From CAMUQR01 sp963516005 (GTDB lineage: Bacteria > Patescibacteriota > Saccharimonadia > Saccharimonadales > Saccharimonadaceae), in NCBI GenBank assembly GCA_963516005.1, contig CAUPYP010000002.1, positions 1 to 64,000 of the forward strand: 64,000 nt of DNA, given 5' to 3'. The notes beneath the pieces are model-generated. The model ran no database searches. It saw only the letters and a list, made by a program, of their open reading frames with translations, and was not told the origin of the DNA. Below, piece after piece: positions 17,034 through 23,095 of the stretch (position 1 is its first letter; each line of letters opens with the position of its first letter). Both the position numbers and the translations under genes were made by a program.

Positions 17034-17483
17034 TTAGCGTCGCGCTTTCCGATTACCGCCCAATAAGAAATTAATCCACTGATTAAAATTGCTGATTTTT
17101 GGAGGCGCTAAAGCCTGTTTTGTCACTTGTTCAGCTTGTTTTTGACGAACCCAATCTGTATAAGGCGGTAACACCAGCGACTTTTCACCCGACGCTCCCA
17201 GTCCAAGCGACTGCCGAACAGCCAAATCCTGGTATTCGGCGCTTTTGTAGTATTCTTTTTCAATCTCAAGCGATTCCGTTTCCAACTTCAACACCGCTAA
17301 TTGCTGACGGCGTTTATCAACTCGCTTTTGCAGATTATAGTTCTGTTCCATGGCTAAGACTGCCGACACCACCCAGCTCAGCGCCAAGACACCAGCTAAT
17401 ATCACCAACAGATTACGTGGTGTTAACAACTGGTGTTTTAACCGATAAAACCAAGGACGAAGTTTTTGTTTTAATGTCAGCAT
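17034..17483 (-). CDS. FtsB/DivIC-like septum formation initiator
   Basis: 149 residues with a basic cytoplasmic N-terminus, one membrane helix (about 25-45), then a coiled coil (about 46-82) leading into YYKSAEYQDLAVRQSLGLG, the signature tail of DivIC/FtsB proteins in which a coiled coil precedes a short conserved patch ending near LVLPP. These proteins bind FtsL and FtsQ/DivIB at the septum. A 40-residue C-terminal extension ending in basic residues is extra. It stands alone between two tRNA genes on the opposite strand. Confidence 0.75.
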   Translation of the reverse strand: MLTLKQKLRPWFYRLKHQLLTPRNLLVILAGVLALSWVVSAVLAMEQNYNLQKRVDKRRQQLAVLKLETESLEIEKEYYKSAEYQDLAVRQSLGLGASGEKSLVLPPYTDWVRQKQAEQVTKQALAPPKISNFNQWINFLLGGNRKARR

Positions 17484-17598
17484 AAATGATAATGTTTAAA
17501 TCGTTTATTATTATATCAGCAAAGCTAATTTTGCGCTAGCTCAGCCAGCTTTTGCATCATCCTCGCCCGACCGCTTATCACTAGCGAAAACCAGTTTT

Positions 17599-17610
17599 TT
17601 ATGCTAAAAT
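17599..17610 (+). promoter_or_regulatory. Extended -10 promoter of the second CAT tRNA
   Basis: TTATGC-TAAAAT at 17599-17610, 14 bases before the tRNA. Confidence 0.55.
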
Positions 17611-17624
17611 ACCATTCAGACCTC

Positions 17625-17700
17625 GGGGGTGTAGCTCAGGGGTTAGAGCAGCGGGCTCATAACCTGTTGGTCACTGGTTCAAATCCAGTCACCCCCACCA
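17625..17700 (+). tRNA. tRNA with CAT anticodon: elongator Met or Ile (lysidine)
   Basis: 76 bases with acceptor GGGGGTG/CACCCCC fully paired, D stem GCTC/GAGC, anticodon arm GCGGG-CTCATAA-CCTGT, T arm ACTGG-TTCAAAT-CCAGT, encoded ACCA. The C11-G24 pair and a paired first position exclude the initiator. From sequence alone I cannot separate elongator Met from Ile2, which would need TilS (encoded at 3133). Confidence 0.9.
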
Positions 17701-17711
17701 GTTAGTTTTTA

Positions 17712-17740
17712 AAAACACCCTACTCAAGGGTGTTTTATTT
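17712..17740. terminator. Terminator of the second CAT tRNA (left copy)
   Basis: AAAACACCCT-ACTCA-AGGGTGTTTT with A and T tracts on either side, so usable from both strands. An identical copy lies at 21620-21648 inside the right direct repeat, overlapping the end of the coiled-coil gene. Confidence 0.75.
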
Positions 17741-17842
17741 ATTTAACTCAGCCAGTTCTTGCTCCACCTGCGCAATTTCCTGCTCTAATTGCTCAATTTG
17801 TCGCATATCGCTCTCATAATGACTCGATTTCTTCGCCCAGGC
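17735..17842 (-). pseudogene. Remnant of the coiled-coil gene 3' end
   Basis: An exact copy of the last 36 codons and stop of the gene at 21643-22026, cut off where the left terminal inverted repeat begins. It has no start of its own and is the by-product of the cassette insertion. Confidence 0.85.
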
Positions 17843-17962
17843 TTAAGCCCCTTTTCAAAGCAAATCTAGACTCTGGTAAATACATCAGGGCAAGGCCTCG
17901 TCCAGCGGATTGGGGTGCGAACGATCTGCCAAAAATAACTATGAATATTCATTCAATATAAA
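17840..17962 (+). repeat. Left 123-bp terminal inverted repeat
   Basis: The reverse complement of 21478-21600 with no mismatch over 123 bases. The outer end GGCTTAAGCC is itself a 10-bp palindrome. No open reading frame of note runs through it. Confidence 0.97.
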
Positions 17963-18002
17963 GAATATGTGCCACTATTACTGTAAATATTACGTTAAAA
18001 TT

Positions 18003-18030
18003 TTGCCTATTTTTAAAATTGTGATATAAT
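18003..18030 (+). promoter_or_regulatory. Promoter of the precursor peptide gene
   Basis: TTGCCT (18003-18008), 16-base spacer, TATAAT (18025-18030). The start codon is about 150 bases downstream, so the mRNA has a long untranslated leader, unlike most genes here. The leader contains a small AACGA/TCGTT inverted repeat near 18040. Confidence 0.65.
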
Positions 18031-18184
18031 GCTAGCTAACGATTAATTCGTTGAACATTTCCATATATTTCTTATAGTGGCAAAACATTTCAGTTTGTCG
18101 CACATGTGTGGACCCATCTGGTCACGATAAACTGTTTTGTTGTCATATATACCCATATTGTCTGTAAAAAGGATGGTGACTACT

Positions 18185-18328
18185 ATGAAAAAGAAGCTTT
18201 TAGGTATTAAGCGTACGCCTTACGAAACTGGACAGAAAAATAGCGCAATGAATTGTGCAAATTGTTCTAACGGTAATTGTAACGGCGGAGGCGGCGGAAC
18301 TTCTTGTGGTGGCGGAGGCGGACATTAA
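18185..18328 (+). CDS. Azole-type RiPP precursor peptide, microcin B17-like
   Basis: 47 residues. The first 22 or so (MKKKLLGIKRTPYETGQKNS then AM) look like a leader. The rest is a core rich in Cys, Ser, Thr and Gly, with Cys24, Cys27, Cys32 and Cys41, Ser28, Thr39 and Ser40, and runs of five Gly on both sides of TSC, ending in His. CSNGNC and the polyglycine stretches recall McbA of microcin B17, whose Cys and Ser become thiazoles and oxazoles. ATG 18185 is chosen over in-frame starts at 18137 (TTG) and 18173 because GGTGA lies 5 bases upstream. It has its own promoter and a terminator before the modifying enzyme gene. Role as substrate of the 18537 enzyme is inferred from composition and adjacency. 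Confidence 0.85.
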   Translation: MKKKLLGIKRTPYETGQKNSAMNCANCSNGNCNGGGGGTSCGGGGGH

Positions 18329-18414
18329 TTTATGTCGTTATACCTACACCAAATTATGCAAAACATAAGAATATAAGATTGTTTGGTCTCACACATACCA
18401 GACACTCACCCTTT

Positions 18415-18442
18415 GCCCGAGGTTTCACCTCGGGCTTCTCTC
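18415..18442 (+). terminator. Terminator after the precursor gene
   Basis: GCCCGAGG-TTTCA-CCTCGGGC followed by TTCTCTCTT. A strong stem with a weak U-tract. It separates the precursor transcript from the enzyme gene, which would let precursor exceed enzyme. Confidence 0.75.
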
Positions 18443-18446
18443 TTAC

Positions 18447-18474
18447 TTGCTAAAATACATTAAAATGTTATAAT
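18447..18474 (+). promoter_or_regulatory. Promoter of the SagB-YcaO gene
   Basis: TTGCTA (18447-18452), 16-base spacer, TATAAT (18469-18474). GAAAGGAAGGTG is the Shine-Dalgarno before ATG 18537. Confidence 0.65.
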
Positions 18475-18536
18475 ATAATAAAGAATTACTTCTAGAACCT
18501 TTAAAAATTTAGTCTATAGAAAGGAAGGTGTTTTAG

Positions 18537-20681
18537 ATGAACATCAATTTTATCCCAATTTTAGTGGTTCCGGCGGTTCCATATAAAGGGGGGATAAGAT
18601 TCCTCCACCGCGAAAACCAGATCGACATCGATCCAGTAATGGCCGACATAGTTTGGAAGATTTTGAGCTATTGTAATGGATACACAAAAGTATCTGTCAT
18701 CACCGAATCTTTTTGCCTGCCCGAAGATGATGTCCTAGCAATCCTCACGGAATTAGAGGAATTGGAACTTATTGTTGATTCTAGGTATCAGTTCATGCAC
18801 TTCCATCGTATCAGCAACTACCCATCAGCAATGAACGCTGATTTGACGCAGGACGAAGTTGAAATCTACACGAAAAGTAAACGCTTGCCTGTTAAAGACG
18901 GCAAGATAATAAACTTTGAGTGTGACAGATCTTCATCCCTATTTCCGATTAGGGAAAAACGTCGCTCTTGCCGTAGTTTTTCTGACAGTAAGATGACCGT
19001 AGATCAGATAGGTAACATCTGTCACTACGCCTACTCGATTTCCGACCATTCAGTGCCGAGCGGCGGAGCGCTTTACCCGCTTAGGATTTATGTGCTAATT
19101 GAGGAGTCACAAGATGGGCTTACTACCGGTTACTATGAGTATGACGCTGAGCAAAATTGCCTTGTCTGTTTCAACGACGAGATCGATGTAGAACAGTTAA
19201 AATACAGTTTTAATCAAGAAGAAATACCTTTTAAGTCTTCTGTACAAATTGTCATTGCTGCAGATCTTGAGCGTCAGCCATACAAGTACGCTAATCGTGG
19301 CTATCGCTTAACACTAATCGAAGCCGGTCACGTTGCAGAGAATATCAGCTTATATTGTGCGGAGCAAGGGTTAGGTGCTTGCGAGATGGGAGGAGTTCAG
19401 GATGAATCTTTCAAGCAAGAATTGGAGTTACCAGATAATATTTGGCCACTCCTTGTGATCCCAGTAGGCTATCCAGCAGACTCTCAAGTAGAACAATTTA
19501 ACAAAATTCGTTTTGTCGAAGAACGCGTCGGCAACGAACATCCGGTTCGTGAAGTATGTTCAATGGTTTTTGGTAGCAATAGTTCATTCTTTGGAGCTAC
19601 AGCCACTTATCTAGACGCCAAAAGCAATCTTCAGTATGCTGGAGCGACCAGTTCGTCTTATGCAGATGCTGTATTTAAGGCTACTATGGAGGGGTATGAG
19701 CGCTTTCAATCTAGTCGAGTAAGAATAGATTTTCATGGCTCTGCAAAACAAGTGCCTAGTAAATGGTTAGATCCGCGAACTTATTTCCCACTTACAGCAG
19801 ATCAAGTAGAAAGGTGTGGAGTCAAGTATTTCACAGAAAATCTAGTTATCAACTGGACCTTGGGAATTGATTATGATAAATCCGAGATATACATTCCATC
19901 AGATCTAGTCTATTACGGACAAAAAGACCATGAGAATCGTATTTACTACGGACACTCATCTGGCATCGCAGCACATTTCAGCTTCGAAGAAGCTAAAAAG
20001 CGAGCTGTCATTGAGTTGATTGAGCGTGACGCTCTTATGCGCAACTGGTTTTCCCAAAAGTCACCGTATCAGATAGACGAAAGACTACTACCGATTCATG
20101 TTAAAAAACGCATTGCTTACTTTGCAAAACAAAACCGTCAATTGATTGTTCTTCAGATCCCAAGCGATTTCGGAATGGTCTTTGAAGCAGTTATTACTGG
20201 GGATAAGTACCCTTGCTTTGTGAGCGGAGCAGCGGCTACGATTGATAAAAATTCCGTAAATAGCACGATTCTGAAGTCTGTTCAAGAAGCGGAATATAGT
20301 CTTTTACTAGCCTTGCGTTATCCAGATACGGCAACCATTAAACCGACCAGCGTTTCTACACCAGCAGACCACGGCAAAGTCTATCATTTTAAGAAAAATG
20401 CCGACAATCTCCATTGGCTTTGGAAAGATGCAACTCCTAGAAGCCACATCCAAGAAAGTATGTCAGTGGATGATATCGACTGGTTCTATAATGAACACTT
20501 GCGAATCATAACAGTAGATTTGTCTGATAAAAAATCAGACATTAAGGTCGTTCGCGCGTTTAGCCCTTGGCTTGTACCTATAAATTTCGGTTTTAATTCA
20601 GCACACTATACGCATCCAGTCATTCAACACTTAGTTGGCGTTACTCCAGACAGCCTAAAAATGCCACACTACTTTGCTTAA
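18537..20681 (+). CDS. SagB-type dehydrogenase / YcaO cyclodehydratase fusion
   Basis: A 714-residue fusion expected to make azolines and oxidise them to azoles in one chain. Residues 1-90 form a small winged-helix-like region that may bind the leader. Residues about 115-330 are a SagB/McbC-type nitroreductase fold (FMN): RRSCRSFSDSKMT, PSGGALYPLRIYVL, NRGYRLTLIEAGHVAENI, ACEMGGVQDE. Residues about 355-714 are YcaO: the ATP/Mg segments EGYERF, then HSSGIAAHFSFEEAKKRA and ELIERDALMRNWF are present, and the C-terminus MPHYFA is a variant of the proline-rich PHPFP end that matters for cyclodehydration. No separate ThiF-like E1 partner is encoded, so leader recognition must lie in this protein or elsewhere. 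Confidence 0.92.
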   Translation: MNINFIPILVVPAVPYKGGIRFLHRENQIDIDPVMADIVWKILSYCNGYTKVSVITESFCLPEDDVLAILTELEELELIVDSRYQFMHFHRISNYPSAMNADLTQDEVEIYTKSKRLPVKDGKIINFECDRSSSLFPIREKRRSCRSFSDSKMTVDQIGNICHYAYSISDHSVPSGGALYPLRIYVLIEESQDGLTTGYYEYDAEQNCLVCFNDEIDVEQLKYSFNQEEIPFKSSVQIVIAADLERQPYKYANRGYRLTLIEAGHVAENISLYCAEQGLGACEMGGVQDESFKQELELPDNIWPLLVIPVGYPADSQVEQFNKIRFVEERVGNEHPVREVCSMVFGSNSSFFGATATYLDAKSNLQYAGATSSSYADAVFKATMEGYERFQSSRVRIDFHGSAKQVPSKWLDPRTYFPLTADQVERCGVKYFTENLVINWTLGIDYDKSEIYIPSDLVYYGQKDHENRIYYGHSSGIAAHFSFEEAKKRAVIELIERDALMRNWFSQKSPYQIDERLLPIHVKKRIAYFAKQNRQLIVLQIPSDFGMVFEAVITGDKYPCFVSGAAATIDKNSVNSTILKSVQEAEYSLLLALRYPDTATIKPTSVSTPADHGKVYHFKKNADNLHWLWKDATPRSHIQESMSVDDIDWFYNEHLRIITVDLSDKKSDIKVVRAFSPWLVPINFGFNSAHYTHPVIQHLVGVTPDSLKMPHYFA

Positions 20682-20700
20682 ATACAGACTAAAATTCAAT

Positions 20701-20730
20701 AAAAGCACGGGTTATATATCCGTACTTTTT
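20701..20730. terminator. Bidirectional terminator between the enzyme and protease genes
   Basis: AAAAGCACGG and CCGTACTTTTT pair (one G-T) around a TTATATAT loop. It serves the two convergent genes. Confidence 0.7.
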
Positions 20731-20733
20731 CAT

Positions 20734-21381
20734 TTATAAGACAATTCTAAAATTAGCGTATTGATCAATAAAAGCTTCTTCGATTTTCTTGTTGGTTTTT
20801 TTGAGATATTTCTTTACGAGATAATAGCCTAGAGAGTAACCAGACCAACGTGGAAGTTTGTCGTTACCGTTAAAGAAAATTGTATCGTAATCATAATAAT
20901 TAGAATCTAATTGCTCAAGAAGTTCCTCAAGGATTTTTTCGTTTTCATCATTAGAGCGCTTGAGAACAGTCTCAATAAATAAGGTTCTTTCAGATTTATC
21001 TTTTGCAAATTCAGCTTCGAGTACGCAAGCAAGTCCTTCAAAAATTAATCCATCAAAGAGAGATTGCGTCCATTCATTATTTTTGCCCCAACGAGCAGCA
21101 TGACAAAGTTCATGAACGACATTCTCGGAAATCAGGTTCTCTGTAGCCTTTTTGTCGTCAATATTGATGCGAATAAAATCGGCAGAGAAAGTATATCCAC
21201 CAGCACCATTTTCGGGTATAATCATCGGGATTCGATTAGTAACTAAGATGTCAACATCCCAGTCTATTTTAAGTTTTGGAAAAACATATTTCTTGGCCGT
21301 TTTTACGGCATTTTTAATCATCTCTTTTTTATCAGAGAGATTTCCGTTAGCTTCAGTAAGTAATACGTTTACCTTGTTCAT
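20734..21381 (-). CDS. Cytosolic HExxH metalloprotease, DUF2268-like
   Basis: 215 residues without signal peptide or membrane helix. The zinc motif HELCH is at residues 90-94, with a downstream Glu115 in LIFEGLACVLE as the likely third ligand, the pattern of DUF2268 predicted Zn proteases. Start ATG 21381 is set by TACAAT six bases upstream. It converges on the SagB-YcaO gene inside the cassette. In azole peptide systems a protease removes the leader (TldD/E for microcin B17), so this is the obvious candidate, but a self-protection role or an unrelated function cannot be excluded. No inhibitor or immunity gene accompanies it. Confidence 0.75.
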   Translation of the reverse strand: MNKVNVLLTEANGNLSDKKEMIKNAVKTAKKYVFPKLKIDWDVDILVTNRIPMIIPENGAGGYTFSADFIRINIDDKKATENLISENVVHELCHAARWGKNNEWTQSLFDGLIFEGLACVLEAEFAKDKSERTLFIETVLKRSNDENEKILEELLEQLDSNYYDYDTIFFNGNDKLPRWSGYSLGYYLVKKYLKKTNKKIEEAFIDQYANFRIVL

Positions 21382-21387
21382 AAATAT

Positions 21388-21393
21388 ATTGTA
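21388..21393 (-). promoter_or_regulatory. -10 box of the cassette protease, leaderless type
   Basis: TACAAT on the minus strand, ending six bases before the ATG at 21381. Confidence 0.6.
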
Positions 21394-21477
21394 TCATACT
21401 CTAGCGAAAAATTAGTTAACAGTAATGACTGTATGTAAAAAACATAAAAATACGTTAAATTATGGCGGGCTTACTTT

Positions 21478-21600
21478 TTTATATTGAATGAATATTCATA
21501 GTTATTTTTGGCAGATCGTTCGCACCCCAATCCGCTGGACGAGGCCTTGCCCTGATGTATTTACCAGAGTCTAGATTTGCTTTGAAAAGGGGCTTAAGCC
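21478..21600 (-). repeat. Right 123-bp terminal inverted repeat
   Basis: Perfect reverse complement of 17840-17962. Its outer end is 13 bases from the right direct repeat; those bases (TGAATTATTTAGT) do not match the chromosome left of the cassette, apart from a short TTAG. Confidence 0.97.
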
Positions 21601-21613
21601 TGAATTATTTAGT

Positions 21614-21750
21614 TTTTTAAAAACACCCTACTCAAGGGTGTTTTATTTATTTAACTCAGCCAGTTCTTGCTCCACCTGCGCAATTTCCTGCTCTAATTGC
21701 TCAATTTGTCGCATATCGCTCTCATAATGACTCGATTTCTTCGCCCAGGC
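21614..21750. repeat. Right 137-bp direct repeat, intact target gene side
   Basis: Same sequence and direction as 17706-17842. It contains the 3' end of the intact coiled-coil gene, so the insertion left the gene functional. Confidence 0.95.
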
Positions 21751-22026
21751 GTTATCATTGCGATCTTCCAGGTGATTTTGTTCATGCTTCAGTTCCCGCA
21801 ATCGCCGTTCTAAATCAGCGCGCTGTTTGATCAGATGATGATCATCATCTTCTTCCACTGGCACATATTCCATTTCTTCCGCCAGCGCCAGCTGACTAGC
21901 CATTTGCCCAAGATAATAAGCCTCAACCTGCGACAAATGCTCCTCTGACGACAATTCCCCATTTTCGAACTGTTGATTCGCCATTTGCATCTCGGGCTGA
22001 CTAGGATAAAAATCTCGCTCCATCAT
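21643..22026 (-). CDS. Small acidic coiled-coil protein, target of the cassette insertion
   Basis: 127 residues, highly charged. The N-terminal part is Glu/Gln-rich (QMANQQFENGELSSEEHLSQ, then MASQLALAEEMEYVPVEEDD). The C-terminal half is a long coiled coil (about 70-127) ending QVEQELAELNK. The longer GTG start at 22032 is rejected because TATAGT at 22033-22038 ends six bases before ATG 22026. Its last 36 codons are duplicated on the far side of the cassette. No family is recognised. Confidence 0.7.
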   Translation of the reverse strand: MMERDFYPSQPEMQMANQQFENGELSSEEHLSQVEAYYLGQMASQLALAEEMEYVPVEEDDDHHLIKQRADLERRLRELKHEQNHLEDRNDNAWAKKSSHYESDMRQIEQLEQEIAQVEQELAELNK

Positions 22027-22032
22027 AACCAC

Positions 22033-22038
22033 ACTATA
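22033..22038 (-). promoter_or_regulatory. -10 box of the coiled-coil gene, leaderless type
   Basis: TATAGT on the minus strand with the same six-base spacing to ATG 22026. Confidence 0.55.
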
Positions 22039-22164
22039 TCATATTTTGCACAAAAATAAATACCCACACTGGTTAGCGTGGGTATTTAAGGCACCATGTT
22101 AGCTGTTTATTTGTAAATATTATACAAACAAAGCGCTTATGGTTCAACTACTAAATGTTGTAAT

Positions 22165-22371
22165 TTAGGCCTTTTTTGCGACGGTCAAGAAACCATTGCG
22201 TGGGTTTTCTTTAACCATGCGGTCTTCTGGTAGGTCACAAGGAGCGCCTTTTGCACCTTTTTCATCTTTTGAGAAGAAGAAGATGGTTTGGCTCTTGCCA
22301 CCCCGGAGAGTTACATCCATTTTATGTAGGTAATAGGTTACACCTTTAGAATTCTTATGACTATATGCCAT
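22165..22371 (-). CDS. Small conserved hypothetical protein
   Basis: 68 residues from ATG 22371 (MAYSHKNSKGVTYYLHKMDV). AGGGAAAGGGAAT stands just upstream, so the longer version beginning MLINKGKG is unlikely. It contains VTLRGGKSQTIFFFSKD and ends NGFLTVAKKA, and is a basic soluble protein. I recall similar short proteins (SKGVTYYLH, RGGKxQTIYFF) in many Patescibacteria, but this is memory, not a search. Function is unknown. Its own intergenic spaces on both sides suggest a monocistronic gene. Confidence 0.7.
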   Translation of the reverse strand: MAYSHKNSKGVTYYLHKMDVTLRGGKSQTIFFFSKDEKGAKGAPCDLPEDRMVKENPRNGFLTVAKKA

Positions 22372-22434
22372 GATTATTCCCTTTCCCTTATTTATTAACA
22401 TTTATAGGTTACTGTAGTTTTTTAATAAAGTCAA

Positions 22435-23061
22435 CTACTTTAAACTGATAAATACCTTTAAACCAATCCAAAAAATCAATTTACCAATCAAACCAACCAG
22501 CAACAAGCCCCAAATCAACACCGCAAAACCCGCCAAATCTGGCGACCAACGTGGCGAAGCATAACTATGCACATAAGTGTTGGGGCTTAAAGTCTTGATT
22601 TCAACAGGGGTCGGCACGAGCGATGACTGCTTATTAACCTCAGCCAAAAAACATTCAGCATAAGCCTGCGAATAACCCCGGAAACGCTTGTCACAAATCT
22701 CACCAGCAATCTTATAGGCATTTTGACCCTGTTGCGAGCCTATTGTTTTTTTTGCATCATTTATCAACTGATCAAGCTTCTGACGATAAGTATGTTCCAA
22801 AAAAATCTGCCCAGTTGAGGAGTTCATATGTTTTAAAACATATTCCTGCAAATCATGCAAGCGCTCGGTCACCATTCCCAAATCTCCGCTCCGATCCGCC
22901 GCTAGTACCGCCTCTTTGCGCTCCAGCATCCGCACATTATTAATCCGTAACAGAGTCGCCACCACAACAGTCATCAGCGCAAATAAAATCACCACTTGCC
23001 ACGTCGCCAAGCTTCGGATTTTTTGAAAAACTGAGATGGGTTGTTGTTTTTGATAAACCAT
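22435..23061 (-). CDS. Membrane protein with two helices, unknown function
   Basis: 208 residues with an N-terminal membrane helix (about 18-40), an extracytoplasmic region of about 130 residues with a helical start, two Cys (ICDKRF, AECFL) that could form a disulfide, and a second helix (about 172-200). The last segment is short and basic. It lies downstream of an MFS gene on the same strand (34-base gap). No domain is recognised. Confidence 0.6.
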   Translation of the reverse strand: MVYQKQQPISVFQKIRSLATWQVVILFALMTVVVATLLRINNVRMLERKEAVLAADRSGDLGMVTERLHDLQEYVLKHMNSSTGQIFLEHTYRQKLDQLINDAKKTIGSQQGQNAYKIAGEICDKRFRGYSQAYAECFLAEVNKQSSLVPTPVEIKTLSPNTYVHSYASPRWSPDLAGFAVLIWGLLLVGLIGKLIFWIGLKVFISLK

Positions 23062-23095
23062 AATCGCTTCTTAAATTATATCACGCACGCCAGCT

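Larger units (their letters stand above)
17706..17842. repeat. Left 137-bp direct repeat flanking the cassette
   Basis: Identical to 21614-21750 (constant offset 3908). It holds a tRNA/gene terminator and the last 36 codons of the coiled-coil gene at 21643. It begins 6 bases after the tRNA CCA, so it does not include any tRNA sequence, and its last three bases (GGC) are also the first three of the terminal inverted repeat. Confidence 0.95.
17840..21600. mobile_element. Azole-peptide biosynthesis cassette bounded by inverted repeats
   Basis: 3761 bp between perfect 123-bp inverted repeats. It carries three genes: precursor peptide, SagB-YcaO fusion and an HExxH protease. It interrupts the interval between a tRNA and a coiled-coil gene and is flanked by 137-bp exact direct repeats. 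I find no transposase, integrase, resolvase or plasmid gene, so it is either non-autonomous or was moved by another route. The two biosynthetic genes have ordinary -35/-10 promoters with 16-base spacers and good Shine-Dalgarno sites. The protease has the leaderless promoter common in this genome. Confidence 0.85.

Noticed and set aside
17625..17842. tRNA 3' end as the attachment site of the cassette
   Set aside because: The direct repeat starts 6 bases after the CCA and contains no tRNA sequence; the duplicated part is the coiled-coil gene end.
17840..21600. Ordinary insertion sequence
   Set aside because: No transposase frame is present on either strand, and the inverted repeats are far longer than those of common IS families.
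22826..22843. Palindrome ATATGTTTTAAAACATAT as a second copy of the recA operator
   Set aside because: It lies within a coding region and its half-sites are in the opposite order and without the 4-base gap.
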